A stretch of 64,000 nt of DNA from Microcystis aeruginosa NIES-4325. Lineage in GTDB: Bacteria; Cyanobacteriota; Cyanobacteriia; Cyanobacteriales; Microcystaceae. This document shows positions 46,482-56,123 of this stretch, piece by piece. Position 1 is the first letter of the stretch; each line of letters starts with the position of its first letter. The translations under genes and the position numbers were made by a program. The DNA is taken from positions 62,001 through 126,000 of the forward strand of contig NZ_BJKP01000001.1 in the NCBI RefSeq assembly GCF_008974145.1. The letters run 5' to 3'. Below the pieces are notes generated by a model. The model was not told the origin of the DNA, searched no databases, and was given only the letters and a program-made list of their open reading frames with translations.

Positions 46482-47222
46482 TTATTCTCCTGACTCGGAA
46501 ATATTATAGCTGATCGAGGCTTGCGGTGCGGCGGGTTCAGGTACACCATCCCCTAAACGACGGGTAACAGTTTGACCGTATTGTTCTAAGACAATAGAGG
46601 GGTTATCAGCATTAGTATCGATCGCTTTAACTAAAACTAAACCATTAGAGAGGGTGGAACCGGGGGTAACTCGACGTTCCGTGGCTTCTCCAGGTGCTTT
46701 CACGATCGCCATAGGACTGGTAGGTAACTGGACGATGCCCAATACTTGCACGGCTGCCGCTTCCGTTGGTTGCGGTGGCGGTGGCGGTGCTTTAACTATC
46801 GGTGGTCTGGGAGTGGGACGATTGCCCATTCGTGTGGGTGCGGCTGCGGGACGATTGCCTCCTGCTGCCGGTGCGCCAGTGGTCGCTGAAGTCCCGGCTG
46901 GGGGTTTTTCTTCCTCTGTAATCGTAATATTGGGCTGCAGAGGAAAAATAGCGAAGGGATCGCTGCGACCGTGGTTAATTTCTGCCCGTTTTTGGTCGGG
47001 ATCGGTGGCGGGAATTAATCCAGTTACCCTTGGGGGGGCTGGTTCGGTGGCTGGTTGCACAGCATCGCTAAAGGCAGGAGGTTGGGCAGCCGGGGGACTA
47101 GGGGAGGGGGTGGGGGTTTCTTGGGTAATCGGTGGAGATTGATTAGCTTGGTCAGAAGCTGGACATCCCACCAACAATAGAGCGACACTCCCCACCGATA
47201 GGATTAGCGGCAATTTTTTCAT
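46482..47222 (-). CDS. Proline-rich lipoprotein (possibly pilus-related)
   Basis: Lipobox LLLVGC (Cys at residue 19) after a short signal peptide. Residues ~25-70 and 105-155 are Pro/Thr/Ala-rich linkers. Short conserved parts are DPFAIFPLQPNITI and a C-terminal beta-rich domain, VQVLGIVQLPTSPMAIVKA to LEQYGQTVTRRLGDG. The DPF motif and this small beta domain recall PilP-like pilus assembly lipoproteins, but the match is weak. Heads an operon with the 90-residue protein. Confidence 0.6.
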   Translation of the reverse strand: MKKLPLILSVGSVALLLVGCPASDQANQSPPITQETPTPSPSPPAAQPPAFSDAVQPATEPAPPRVTGLIPATDPDQKRAEINHGRSDPFAIFPLQPNITITEEEKPPAGTSATTGAPAAGGNRPAAAPTRMGNRPTPRPPIVKAPPPPPQPTEAAAVQVLGIVQLPTSPMAIVKAPGEATERRVTPGSTLSNGLVLVKAIDTNADNPSIVLEQYGQTVTRRLGDGVPEPAAPQASISYNISESGE

Positions 47223-47308
47223 ACGGAAAGGAAGGCAAAATAGCCCGGTCGGATAACTTTAGATACTAACATAACATTTGTTTCCCAGAAATCTAGGCTG
47301 ACTATAGA

Positions 47309-47329
47309 GGGAAAGTTCCTGACTTTCCC
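47309..47329 (-). terminator. Candidate terminator of the flv operon
   Basis: GGGAAAGT/ACTTTCCC stem with a 5-nt loop, 14 nt downstream of the flv2 stop on the minus strand. No U-run, so only a candidate. Confidence 0.45.
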
Positions 47330-47343
47330 CCGCTAGTCCAGTT

Positions 47344-49089
47344 TTAATACTGACCACCGGATTTGCGATGACCGATGGCGGTGACACCGTTACTATCCAA
47401 AACTTGACCCCGCTCGACGGTAGCATAGACTAACCAGCGATCGCCGCAGAGTTGTCGCTCTTTCACCGTACACTCTAGATAGCCGAGACTTTCGCTTAAA
47501 ATCAGACAGCCATTTTCCCCGACTTGGGTTTCTAATTCCGTAAAGACATCGCCGCCAGATTTGATGCAATTGGAAAAATGGCGGCGTAAATTGCGCCCTT
47601 CCTTGAGAATATTCAAGGTAAAGGTAGTTCCTGAGTTGATGAGGCGATCGGCGGCTTGTTCGTCAGCAACGGCGATAATTAGCCCTGGAGGGTTAAAACT
47701 GGCTTGGGATACCCAAGAGGTCAAGAAACCAGCATGATCCTCGCCCTGGCGAGTGGTGAGAACAGAGAGGGAACCGACGATCCGGCCAACGGCCTGGGCA
47801 GTGCGATCGATTTGTGTTTCGGTCATTCCCTGTTGGGGAACCCGCAATTTTTTGGTTTTTTTCAAGGTGCGGGCAAAGGTTTCTCCGGCTAAATAACCGG
47901 CTTGTAAACTGCTTTCTGTGGGGCTAAAACGCACGCGCAAGGATTCAAAACCGAGGCGATAATTGGCATCTTTGAGTTTAGTTTCAATTAAATCTACAGC
48001 TTCCCCACTCCAACCGTAGGAACCAAAAACCCCAGCTAATTTAGTTTTTGCTGCCGTGGAAAGAACGATTCCTAAAGCGGTTTGAATCTGGGTAGGCGCA
48101 TGACCGGCTAAGGTGGGAGAACCGATAATAAATCCGTCACAATTTTCGAGCGCTTGACTAATTTCGGCGGGGGTGGCAAACTCACAATTGATTGATTCTA
48201 CGGCCAGATCATTTTCTAATAATCCCCGTTCGATCGATCGGGCCAGGGTGGCAGTATTTCCGTAGGCAGAAGCATATAATAGAGCCACTTGTAGAGGTCG
48301 AGTTTTTTGTTCTTGACACCAATAGCGATAATCGTAGGTAAGACGACTAAGACTATAGCGAATTATCGGACCGTGGGCGGGTGCATAATATTGGGCGGGA
48401 AATTCTTTGATTTTGTCGAGGGCTGTTTCTACTGGTTTTGATTGCACAGCATGGAGACAATCAAAATAATAACGACGATCTGCGTCTAATTCTTTCCAAT
48501 TTTTATCCCAAATATCGTCACTGCACAGATGCACACTAAAGAATTTATCGCTGTATAAAATTTGGTTTTTTTGGTCAAAAGTGCAGATACCATCAGGCCA
48601 GCGGGGGGTAGGGACATTAATAAAACTGAGTTGATGACCTTGCCCTAAATCAAGGATTTCATCGGTTCGTATACCCAAAATTTGGGCATCAGGCAAGGCA
48701 TTTTTCAGGGTGTTGACGGCAGATTTAGAACAGAGGATGGTGATTTGATGGGTTTCGGCTAATAATGCCTTTAAAGTGACGATACGGTTAGGATTAACGT
48801 GACTGAGAATCAGATAATCGAGACGATGTAAGGGGACATATTGACGAATTTCTTCTAAATAAATTTCGGTGAAAGATTCTCCGGGAGGATCGATTAAGGC
48901 AGTTTTATCGCCACAGATAAGATAGGAATTGGCGGTGGTTCCCCGTTGACGACCATATTCTATTTCAAATTTTAATCTGTCCCAAGTACGGGAGCGAAAA
49001 ACAAAAGTTTGATCGGCAATTTCTGCGGTTTGAACATCGCGATAGCGATTATTAATAGCAGGATTGGGAATTAAGGTAGTATTGGTCAT
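47344..49089 (-). CDS. flv2: Diflavin flavodiiron protein Flv2
   Basis: Domains: metallo-beta-lactamase-like diiron (about 25-260), flavodoxin (about 265-405; LLYASAYGNTATLARS), and a C-terminal flavin reductase domain (about 430-580; AGFLTSWVSQASFNPPGLIIAV). The diiron loop is degenerate: SHVNPNR with H97, N99, N101, R102 in place of HxExDH, and the later His is an Arg (PTPRWPD), as in Flv1/Flv2-type subunits, which act as heterodimers. Third gene of the flv4 operon. In Synechocystis Flv2/Flv4 give an electron sink for photosystem II. Confidence 0.9.
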   Translation of the reverse strand: MTNTTLIPNPAINNRYRDVQTAEIADQTFVFRSRTWDRLKFEIEYGRQRGTTANSYLICGDKTALIDPPGESFTEIYLEEIRQYVPLHRLDYLILSHVNPNRIVTLKALLAETHQITILCSKSAVNTLKNALPDAQILGIRTDEILDLGQGHQLSFINVPTPRWPDGICTFDQKNQILYSDKFFSVHLCSDDIWDKNWKELDADRRYYFDCLHAVQSKPVETALDKIKEFPAQYYAPAHGPIIRYSLSRLTYDYRYWCQEQKTRPLQVALLYASAYGNTATLARSIERGLLENDLAVESINCEFATPAEISQALENCDGFIIGSPTLAGHAPTQIQTALGIVLSTAAKTKLAGVFGSYGWSGEAVDLIETKLKDANYRLGFESLRVRFSPTESSLQAGYLAGETFARTLKKTKKLRVPQQGMTETQIDRTAQAVGRIVGSLSVLTTRQGEDHAGFLTSWVSQASFNPPGLIIAVADEQAADRLINSGTTFTLNILKEGRNLRRHFSNCIKSGGDVFTELETQVGENGCLILSESLGYLECTVKERQLCGDRWLVYATVERGQVLDSNGVTAIGHRKSGGQY

Positions 49090-49114
49090 AGTTGTTAATT
49101 TGGGTGTTAGTTGT

Positions 49115-49155
49115 ACTGATAACTGATAACTGACAACTGATCACTGATAACTGAT
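49115..49155. repeat. Heptamer repeats between the psiE-like gene and flv2
   Basis: (CTGATAA)n with point changes (TACTGATAACTGATAACTGA, then CAACTGATCACTGATAACTGA) fill the 65-nt intercistronic gap and reach the stop codon of the psiE-like gene. Confidence 0.75.
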
Positions 49156-49655
49156 TAAGTTTTGCTGTTTATTTCAGTTAATTCTTTAACTAAATGTTGA
49201 CGATAACGTTCCGAAACTTTTTGTTCGGGATCGATACCTTCAAAGGTGGGAGGAAGCCAAACTCTCAACACCATTAATGTGCCGAGAACTATTAGAAAAG
49301 CACAGGCGGCTAATACTTGTGTCCAATTAGTTTCTAGGACTCCTCTGACAATTAATTCTCGCAAAACCGAAACGATAGAAACTTCCACGGCAACACCGAT
49401 AGAAACTCGTTTTTCTTGCAAATAAATAATTAACAATCGGAACAATTCTACTAGAATTAAGAGGAATAAAATATCGGCGGTAACAATCCGAAATTGAATC
49501 GGTGGCAGCAGCGACATAAACATTTCTCTGACTTCTAACACCATGAAGCTAAATAAACCGATACATAGAGAAATGACAATTAAATCTTGAATCATTTCTA
49601 AGACTTGCACTACTCGCACCATCATTGGGGAAGGTTTTTTAATTGGTTCGTACAT
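49155..49655 (-). CDS. PsiE-family membrane protein, middle gene of the flv operon (Sll0218-like)
   Basis: Four hydrophobic helices in 166 aa (about 20-45, 57-80, 95-115 and 121-143), the phosphate-starvation-inducible PsiE fold. By position and size it is the counterpart of Sll0218 of Synechocystis, which stabilises photosystem II and large protein complexes in thylakoids. AGGAG 8 nt before ATG 49655 fixes the start; an open extension upstream to 49793 runs through repeats and overlaps flv4, so it is rejected. Confidence 0.88.
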   Translation of the reverse strand: MYEPIKKPSPMMVRVVQVLEMIQDLIVISLCIGLFSFMVLEVREMFMSLLPPIQFRIVTADILFLLILVELFRLLIIYLQEKRVSIGVAVEVSIVSVLRELIVRGVLETNWTQVLAACAFLIVLGTLMVLRVWLPPTFEGIDPEQKVSERYRQHLVKELTEINSKT

Positions 49656-49745
49656 TTTATTGCTCCTAAGATTGATAGAATTTGGTGTTAGGAAAGTGGG
49701 GAAGTAGGGTGATGGGAAGAATAAATAAAAATAATCTCCTGCATC

Positions 49746-49776
49746 CTGATAACTGATAACTGATAACTGATAACTG
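49746..49776. repeat. Heptamer repeat after flv4
   Basis: Four CTGATAA units end directly at the flv4 stop codon (49,777). Together with the next gap, this means both intercistronic gaps of the flv operon carry heptamer repeats. Confidence 0.75.
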
Positions 49777-51501
49777 TTAATAATGATTGCCAACTTTGCG
49801 ATGATGGACAGCAGTTAAGACATCTAAACGGGCAACTCGTCCGCTATTAACGGTACAATAAACTACCCAATGATCGCCGCAATCTAAACGACTGGTGACT
49901 TGACATTCTATGTAAGCTAAGGCATCGGCTAAAATTGGTGATCCATTCTTAGCAGTATAGGTTTTAATGCCTTCAAAACGATTGGATCCGGGAGAGAAAC
50001 GCTTGAGAAAATGTTTCATTAGTTTCTGGTAATTATCCTCAGCCAAAACATTTAAAACAAAGGTATCGCTAGGCTGTAAAAAGGACACCATTGCCCGATC
50101 TTTGGCCACTGCAATCGCCACACCCAAAGGATTTAAACTTGCTTGTGTCACCCAAGAGGCAACCATGGCACTAGATAAATCGGCTTTTTGAGAAGTAATT
50201 AGGTACAAACCAGTGCTAATACGTCCCAGAGCTTTTTCTAAGTCGTTGTTAATCGATTTAATTTGTTTAATCGTTTTTTCTCGGCTTAACCATTGGCCGA
50301 GGTCGGTTCCTGCTTCATCGGCAATTAAATCGAGGGATTGATGGGAATTGTCTTTAACTAAAAGAGGAGGAAAAGCTTCGATCGCCCCGATTTCCTGTAA
50401 TTTATTTCTTAAGGGAAAAATTGGTTCATCTTCCCCACCTCCTGACTCAAATAATCCTACCGCTTGTTTGCCATTAATTGAAGCAAGAATCGTGCTTAAA
50501 ATCGTCTGGTTAATCGGGTAAGATTGGGGAGGCATTCCGATGACAACTCCCTTAGATTGATTGATTAATTCTCTGACTTCGTGGGGATCAGCATTATTCA
50601 TATCGACTAATTCTGTCACCACATCATTTTTGGTCAAACCCTGACTAATCATAGTAGCTAAATGTTCGCTTTGTCCGTAATCTTGGGTAAAGAATATAGT
50701 GACTAAAGTATCGGCAGAAGTTTGTTCTTGACTCCAAATTTGATAGCGTCCCACCCAATCAGAAATATGGTGTTTTAATAGGGGACCATGACCGGTGGCA
50801 ATGAGATTAATCTCAAATTTATCGATTCTTTTAATCGCCCCTAAAACTGAACGAGCATTCGGTCGCATCAGACAGTCATAATAGGTTTGAAAATCGGCTT
50901 CTAGCAGGTCTTTTTCTCGATCGTAGGTTTGATCATCACAAAAGTGCATTCCGAAAGCATCACAGGTAAAAAGGGTGGCAGTTTTAGCATCAAAAGTGAA
51001 GATAGTATCAGGCCAATGAAGATTAGGGGCTGAAACAAATTCTAAGACATGGCCATTACCTAAATCTAAAGTATCACCACTTTTAACTATTAACTGTTTA
51101 AAGGGTCTGTGTACCATGTTTTCGAGGAATTGCATGGCAACTTTTGCCCCAACCACGGTAACTTCTGGGACTAATTCCAAAACTTCTTTGACTAAACCAC
51201 TATGGTCGGGTTCGGTGTGACTGATAATTAAATAATCAAGATGATTGATGTTGATTAGTTTAGTTAATTCGTCCAGATAAAGGCGATCGAATTTGCGGTG
51301 AGATGTATCAATGAGAGCGGTTTTTTCCCCTTGAATAACAAAAGAGTTATAAGTGGTACCGTTTTCTAAACCAAATTCGATATCAAAGCGATCGCGATCC
51401 CAATCCAAACAGCGCAAGGTAAAAGTATTTTCGGCGATTTCTTGGATTTGTGTGGTTAAACGGCTGGTTTTAGCGGGTTTTGGGGTGATTAAAGCAACCA
51501 T
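49777..51501 (-). CDS. flv4: Diflavin flavodiiron protein Flv4
   Basis: Same three domains as Flv2: diiron lactamase-like (1-250), flavodoxin (about 260-400), and flavin reductase (about 425-574; SSAMVASWVTQASLNPLGVAIAV). The diiron ligands are canonical: SHTEPDHSG with H95, E97, D99, H100; later His in APNLHWPD, Asp in LFTCDAFG and His in ATGHGPL. That separates the active Flv4 type from Flv2. First gene of the operon. In Synechocystis the operon is induced by low CO2 and is also controlled by an antisense RNA; neither can be seen here. An IS element lies 366 nt upstream. Confidence 0.92.
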   Translation of the reverse strand: MVALITPKPAKTSRLTTQIQEIAENTFTLRCLDWDRDRFDIEFGLENGTTYNSFVIQGEKTALIDTSHRKFDRLYLDELTKLININHLDYLIISHTEPDHSGLVKEVLELVPEVTVVGAKVAMQFLENMVHRPFKQLIVKSGDTLDLGNGHVLEFVSAPNLHWPDTIFTFDAKTATLFTCDAFGMHFCDDQTYDREKDLLEADFQTYYDCLMRPNARSVLGAIKRIDKFEINLIATGHGPLLKHHISDWVGRYQIWSQEQTSADTLVTIFFTQDYGQSEHLATMISQGLTKNDVVTELVDMNNADPHEVRELINQSKGVVIGMPPQSYPINQTILSTILASINGKQAVGLFESGGGEDEPIFPLRNKLQEIGAIEAFPPLLVKDNSHQSLDLIADEAGTDLGQWLSREKTIKQIKSINNDLEKALGRISTGLYLITSQKADLSSAMVASWVTQASLNPLGVAIAVAKDRAMVSFLQPSDTFVLNVLAEDNYQKLMKHFLKRFSPGSNRFEGIKTYTAKNGSPILADALAYIECQVTSRLDCGDHWVVYCTVNSGRVARLDVLTAVHHRKVGNHY

Positions 51502-51866
51502 AATTTCTATCTCCCACAGAATTTGATTGGGAACTGCATTTGCTTAATTCCTATGGTGACTTGCTTTCAGCGATTTGTAAAATACCAATTACTCAAGCAA
51601 ATGATTATCTAAATTTATATAGTCTTTTATCTATGGTTGCGGATATTAATTTGAGTGCCGGCCCTGCCGAATCAAGATATGAATACTAATTGTCCATCCT
51701 ATCCACCGGTTAGCTTAGTACTCGGTTTCATGTACTGTATTTTTGCGTATTTGTCAAGTTTTTTACATAATTCTTAATATTTATCCCGTTTTTGCTCTCT
51801 CGCTCTTCCGGGGTGTTTTGTTTTCGATGTCAGTCTATGGGTGAACCTGTAACCCTTGAGGATATT
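51502..51866. promoter_or_regulatory. Upstream region of the flv4 operon
   Basis: A 365-nt A+T-rich stretch between flv4 and the IS element. It must contain the operon promoter; I cannot point to -10/-35 boxes with confidence. No trace of the atpG coding sequence is found here, so the 5' part of that gene is missing. Confidence 0.4.
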
Positions 51867-52761
51867 TAACGTAAGTTGCTAGTTATATCGTTCAAGTTCC
51901 AAAAGAGAGTAAAATTCCCTCCAAGAACACTGATCGGGAGGGAAAAATCGAAAATATAATCGTTGCTTTCTATTGTATAGTCGATGATTTACTCGAAAAA
52001 ATCGGACATCGAGAAGATTGCCGTAGAATCATGACCGATGCCGAAGTAATCACCACCGCATTAGTTGCCGCTCGCTTTTTTGGCGGAAATCATCTTCAAG
52101 CGTCCCGATATTTGAAGGAGACAGGACTAATCCCGCGAATGCTAGAGAAATACCGTTTCAATCGACGCTTACACGCTTTATCCGCATTTATTTACGAATT
52201 GCAACACCAAATCGGTCAGATATGGCGCGAGGTCACTAATCAAACCGAATATCTGCTGGATTCTTTCCCCATTCCTGTCTGCGATAATATTCGGATTTCT
52301 CGTTGTCGCCTTCTGAGGGGACGGGAATACCGGGGTTACATCGCCTCGAAAAAACGATATTTTTATGGGATCAAGCTCCATTTAATCGCTACCTCCGATG
52401 GGGTTCCCGTCGAGTGGATTTTGCTGCCTGGATCGGCTAATGACGTGAGGATCTCACGACTTTACCAGTCAATTTACCCCCGATAGGGAGCTTTACGTCG
52501 ATAAAGGCTATATGGACTACAATAGCGAGGATATTCTGCTCGAAATCTCTCAAATTCATTTAATGGCGCAGCGGAAGCAGAATTCTACCCGTGCCGATAG
52601 TGCCTGTCTAGCTTGGGTTAAGAAGACTAAAAGACAAATTACCCGACGTTTTCCCAAGTCCATTCATGCAGTGACTTTTCAAGGCTTTCTTCTCAAAGTA
52701 TCTTATTTTATTTGGTCTTACTCCCTTGAACACGCATTTTTGTAACTAGCAACTTACGTTA
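51867..52761 (+). mobile_element. IS982-type insertion sequence, ~0.9 kb
   Basis: Bounded by a perfect 19-bp terminal inverted repeat, TAACGTAAGTTGCTAGTTA at 51,867-51,885 and its complement at 52,743-52,761 (the outer TA may belong to the target). It encloses one frameshifted transposase gene. No longer target duplication is visible. The right end is directly against the atpG relic. Confidence 0.85.
51953..52745 (+). pseudogene. IS982 family transposase, frameshifted
   Basis: Two reading parts: to 52,486 (MTDAEVITTALVAARFFGGN, then FNRRLHALS, LLDSFPIPVC, FYGIKLHLI) and from about 52,450 to 52,745 (ELYVDKGYMDYN, CLAWVKKTKRQ, LEHAFL). Together they give one IS982 transposase with its DDE residues. 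A shift of one base near 52,446-52,452 (in GTGAGGATC) separates them. Similarity extends upstream of the ATG at 52,031 to about 51,953 without a good start codon. Most likely inactive; a programmed frameshift is not usual in this family. Confidence 0.8.
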
Positions 52762-53190
52762 CTACACATCGAAATGTGGCAATCTCAAATGCAAATAGAT
52801 AAAATTGCCTTGTTTTACCATAAGCCTCGCTCCAATATATCCTATCAACCTCATACCTGACAATTATTACCTGTGGATAAAAAATGGCTAAAAGACTTAC
52901 AGCAAAAAAGGTGGTTAGGAGCCACTTTGCCTACTTTTACCATGGATTGGAGTCAGTTATTTTCTGCCTTGATCGAGCAATATTTGTTTATTTGTCTGTA
53001 TCGTGCTTTGGCTGAATCTTTGGCTAGTGAAAATGCCAGCCGACTGGCATCGATGCAAGCATCTGAGAAAAATATAGAAGAGCAATTAGGACAACTTCAC
53101 GCTCAATTCCAACAGGAACGGCAAACTGCTATCACCGAAGAAATGTTGGAAATCGTCTCTGGTTTTGAGGCACTAATTAGGGCTGGCTGA
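52762..53190 (+). pseudogene. Relic of an N-type (Na+-translocating class) ATPase gamma subunit gene
   Basis: About 140 C-terminal codons with one internal TGA at 52,858. Upstream of it reads KIALFYHKPRSNISYQPHT, downstream LPTFTMDWSQLF, then LIEQYLFICLYRALAESLAS, ENASRLASMQASEKNIEEQL, AITEEMLEIVSGFEAL. This is the gamma subunit signature, closest to the N-ATPase type, a second F-type ATPase found in some marine and salt-tolerant cyanobacteria. The 5' two thirds are gone, ending at the IS982-type element, and the stop is provided by a MITE-like end. No other ATPase gene is near. Confidence 0.8.
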
Positions 53191-53275
53191 AAAAGTTTTT
53201 CGTGGGGGCAGGCTTCCCTATCCTGATATGTAGCCTATACTCAACGGATTTAGGATTAGATTTATTCAGCCAACC
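53181..53275. mobile_element. ~95-bp MITE-like element
   Basis: Left end GGCTGGCTGAAAAAG and right end, read inward, GGTTGGCTGAATAAATCTA form an inverted repeat. It shares its ends with copies near 691, 11,196, 18,585 and 59,022-59,440. It carries no gene. Its GCTGA provides the stop of the atpG relic. The 53,191-53,370 gap has nothing else. Confidence 0.6.
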
Positions 53276-53370
53276 ATCTGTAAAACCTGTTAGCTAGATT
53301 CACAAGAACTTTTGGGGCAAAATTTTGTTTATGTTGGCTGAATTGGCGGGAATATATCCCCTGTCTGGTT

Positions 53371-56031
53371 TTAATCTGAACTGAGGTGAACCACAGCTAA
53401 TTCTAATGTTTGCCCTTCCCTTTCTAGCTCCTTTTTGCTAAAACTTAACACCTCATCCAGACAATCAATTACCACCGTATCCCCTTCCATAAAAGCTTGT
53501 TCGAGAATTTTTGTGGCTAAAGGATTCTCTAACTCCCGTTGGATAGCGCGTTTTAAAGGTCGCGCCCCGTAGGTGGGATCGTAACCAACAGTAACGATAT
53601 GATCTTCTGCGGCGGTAGTTAATTCCAGATTGATTTTTTGTTCTCCTAATAATCTTTCCAGACGCTGTAATTGCAGACGAACAATGTAACGCAATTCTTC
53701 TTTTTTCAGGGTATGGAAAATAATTAAATCGTCAATACGATTCAAAAATTCGGGACGGAAATGACTCCGCAAAGCTGTTAAAACCCGTTTCCGCATCTCC
53801 TCATAATCGGCATCTTCGGAAACATTTAAAATATGGTCACTGCCAATATTACTGGTCATGACGATAATCGTATTCCGAAAATCCACCACTCGTCCCTGAG
53901 AGTCGGTAATGCGCCCATCGTCAAGCACTTGTAATAAAATGTTAAAAACATCCCGATGGGCTTTTTCCACTTCATCCAATAAAACCACAGAATAGGGACG
54001 ACGACGCACCGCTTCCGATAGTTGTCCCCCTTCCTCGTAACCCACATAACCCGGAGGCGCGCCGATTAACCGCGAAACCGCGTGTTTTTCCATGTATTCC
54101 GACATATCGATGCGAACCATAGCTTCCTCGGAGTCGAACAGTAACCCCGCCAAGGCCCGCGCTAACTCGGTTTTACCCACTCCTGTGGGTCCCATAAATA
54201 GGAATGAACCAATCGGACGCGAAGGATCTTTCATTCCCGCGCGTGCGCGTCGAATCGCCGCCGCTACTGCCGTGACCGCTTCATTTTGTCCGACAACTTT
54301 TTTCTGTAAATGAGACTCTAATTCTAATAATTTTTGTCGTTCCGATTCCATTAAACGATTGACCGGAATTCCCGTCCACCTGGCGACTATTTCAGCAATA
54401 TCAGCATCAGTTACCTGTTGTCTTAACAGGGTCGAACCTGCCGCTTGAATCGTTTCTAGTTCTTTTTCTTTTACTTCTAATTCTCGTTGTAAAATTTCTA
54501 GTTTGCCATACTTTAATTGGGCTGCTTTATTGAGATCATAAGCCCGTTCCGCCTGTTCCACCTGTAGGCGCAATTGTTCTTCTTCCTCTCGCAATAATTT
54601 AATTTCCTCGGCGATATGTTTTTCCGTTTGCCATTGGTCAGCGAGCGGCTTTTGTTTACTTTCTAATTCCTCAATTTCTTCGATAATTCTTTCTAAACGC
54701 TCTTGAAAAGCTCGATCTTTTTTTTCCTCTTTTTCTAAGGAGAATTTTTCCATCTGTAACTGCATTAAGCGACGATCTATCATTTCCAAATCGGCGGGTT
54801 TAGTGGTACTTTCTACCTCTAATTTTGCCGCCGCTTCATCGACTAAATCGATCGCTTTATCGGGTAAAAAGCGATCGCTAATATAACGATGGGATAGGGT
54901 AGCTGCTGCCACTAGGGCCGAATCGGTAATTGTCACCCCATGATGCACTTCATAACGTTCTTTTAAACCCCGGAGAATCGAGATAGTATCCTCCACGGAA
55001 GGTTCCTTAATATAAACCTGTTGAAAACGTCTTTCTAAAGCGGGGTCTTTTTCAATATGATTGCGATATTCATCCAAAGTTGTCGCCCCAATACAGCGCA
55101 ATTCTCCCCGGGCTAACATAGGTTTTAATAGGTTGCCCGCATCCATCGATCCCCCTTCCCTAGAACCCGCACCGACAACGGTATGTAGTTCATCGATAAA
55201 GAGAATAATTCGCCCTTCTGATTGGGTCACTTCTTTCATGACTGACCGCAATCTTTCCTCGAATTCGCCTCGATATTTTGCCCCAGCGATTAAACTTCCC
55301 ATATCGAGGGAAATTAACTGACGATTTTTCAAAGATTCGGGAACATCTCCGTTAATAATCCTTTGGGCTAATCCTTCAGCAATAGCGGTTTTTCCTACTC
55401 CCGGTTCACCGATTAAAACCGGGTTATTTTTCGACCGTCGCGAGAGGACTTGTACCACCCGTCGAATTTCTTCATCACGACCGATAACCGGGTCTAATTT
55501 GCCTTCTTTGGCCGCTGCTGTTAAATCCCGTCCATATTTATCTAAAGCTTCGTATTTTTCCTCTTGATTGGGTTCAGTAACCTTTTGAGTACCGCGAATC
55601 GCTTTGATGGCTAATTCTAAATCTTGGGGGTCAAGATTGAAAGTGCGTAAACATTTCCGGCCAACCCTTTCATCTTCGGCAAAACCGACGAGAAGATGTT
55701 CGACGGAGATAAATTTATCTTGCCAACTTTCCCGGGATGCTTCCGCGCGATCGAGGAGCAGATCAAGACCACGACCTAGGTATAATTGATCGACGATGGC
55801 CACTTTCGGCTGTCGGTTGGTGAAGACTTCTAGCTGCTGTTGCAGTCGGGGAATTTCTATATTAGCTTTTTGTAAAATCCGGGTGGCTAGACCGTTATTC
55901 TGCTCTAGGAGGGCAATAATAACGTGTTCCACCTCTAAGGTCTGATTTTTGAAGCGTCGCGCAATTTCTTGCGATTTAACGATCGAATCCCAAGCTTGTT
56001 CGGTAAATTTATTCGAGTCTGTGGGTTGCAT
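53371..56031 (-). CDS. clpB: ATP-dependent disaggregase ClpB
   Basis: Hsp100 that rescues aggregated proteins with DnaK; cytosolic hexamer. Double Clp N-domain at 1-145, first AAA+ with Walker A GEPGVGKT at 208-215 and Walker [10 protein letters not shown], a long middle coiled coil (about 410-530), second AAA+ with GPTGVGKT (~613-620) and [11 protein letters not shown], then the C-terminal D2-small domain. No ClpP-binding IGF/L loop is seen, which agrees with ClpB rather than ClpC. ATG 56031 gives the conserved [14 protein letters not shown]; longer frames to 56094 are unlikely. 886 aa is usual for cyanobacteria. Confidence 0.95.
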   Translation of the reverse strand: MQPTDSNKFTEQAWDSIVKSQEIARRFKNQTLEVEHVIIALLEQNNGLATRILQKANIEIPRLQQQLEVFTNRQPKVAIVDQLYLGRGLDLLLDRAEASRESWQDKFISVEHLLVGFAEDERVGRKCLRTFNLDPQDLELAIKAIRGTQKVTEPNQEEKYEALDKYGRDLTAAAKEGKLDPVIGRDEEIRRVVQVLSRRSKNNPVLIGEPGVGKTAIAEGLAQRIINGDVPESLKNRQLISLDMGSLIAGAKYRGEFEERLRSVMKEVTQSEGRIILFIDELHTVVGAGSREGGSMDAGNLLKPMLARGELRCIGATTLDEYRNHIEKDPALERRFQQVYIKEPSVEDTISILRGLKERYEVHHGVTITDSALVAAATLSHRYISDRFLPDKAIDLVDEAAAKLEVESTTKPADLEMIDRRLMQLQMEKFSLEKEEKKDRAFQERLERIIEEIEELESKQKPLADQWQTEKHIAEEIKLLREEEEQLRLQVEQAERAYDLNKAAQLKYGKLEILQRELEVKEKELETIQAAGSTLLRQQVTDADIAEIVARWTGIPVNRLMESERQKLLELESHLQKKVVGQNEAVTAVAAAIRRARAGMKDPSRPIGSFLFMGPTGVGKTELARALAGLLFDSEEAMVRIDMSEYMEKHAVSRLIGAPPGYVGYEEGGQLSEAVRRRPYSVVLLDEVEKAHRDVFNILLQVLDDGRITDSQGRVVDFRNTIIVMTSNIGSDHILNVSEDADYEEMRKRVLTALRSHFRPEFLNRIDDLIIFHTLKKEELRYIVRLQLQRLERLLGEQKINLELTTAAEDHIVTVGYDPTYGARPLKRAIQRELENPLATKILEQAFMEGDTVVIDCLDEVLSFSKKELEREGQTLELAVVHLSSD

Positions 56032-56123
56032 TCTGCACCAATGAGGAAAGCCAGTGTCAGAGGTATAGTATAGCAAGGAGTCTCGATCGATCACAAAGTT
56101 CCGGGATCGGCAAAAGGTCTGAC

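Noticed and set aside
46654-47142. 162-codon plus-strand frame opposite the lipoprotein gene
   Set aside because: Gly/Ala-rich antisense of a Pro-rich gene. The minus-strand gene has a lipobox and an operon partner.
49656-49793. N-terminal extension of the psiE-like gene
   Set aside because: Translates heptamer repeats (repeating SYQLSVISYQ) and overlaps flv4; AGGAG before ATG 49655 gives a better start.
52446-52452. Programmed frameshift in the IS982-type transposase
   Set aside because: No slippery heptamer or stimulating structure seen, and IS982 transposases are normally one frame; a disabling indel is simpler.
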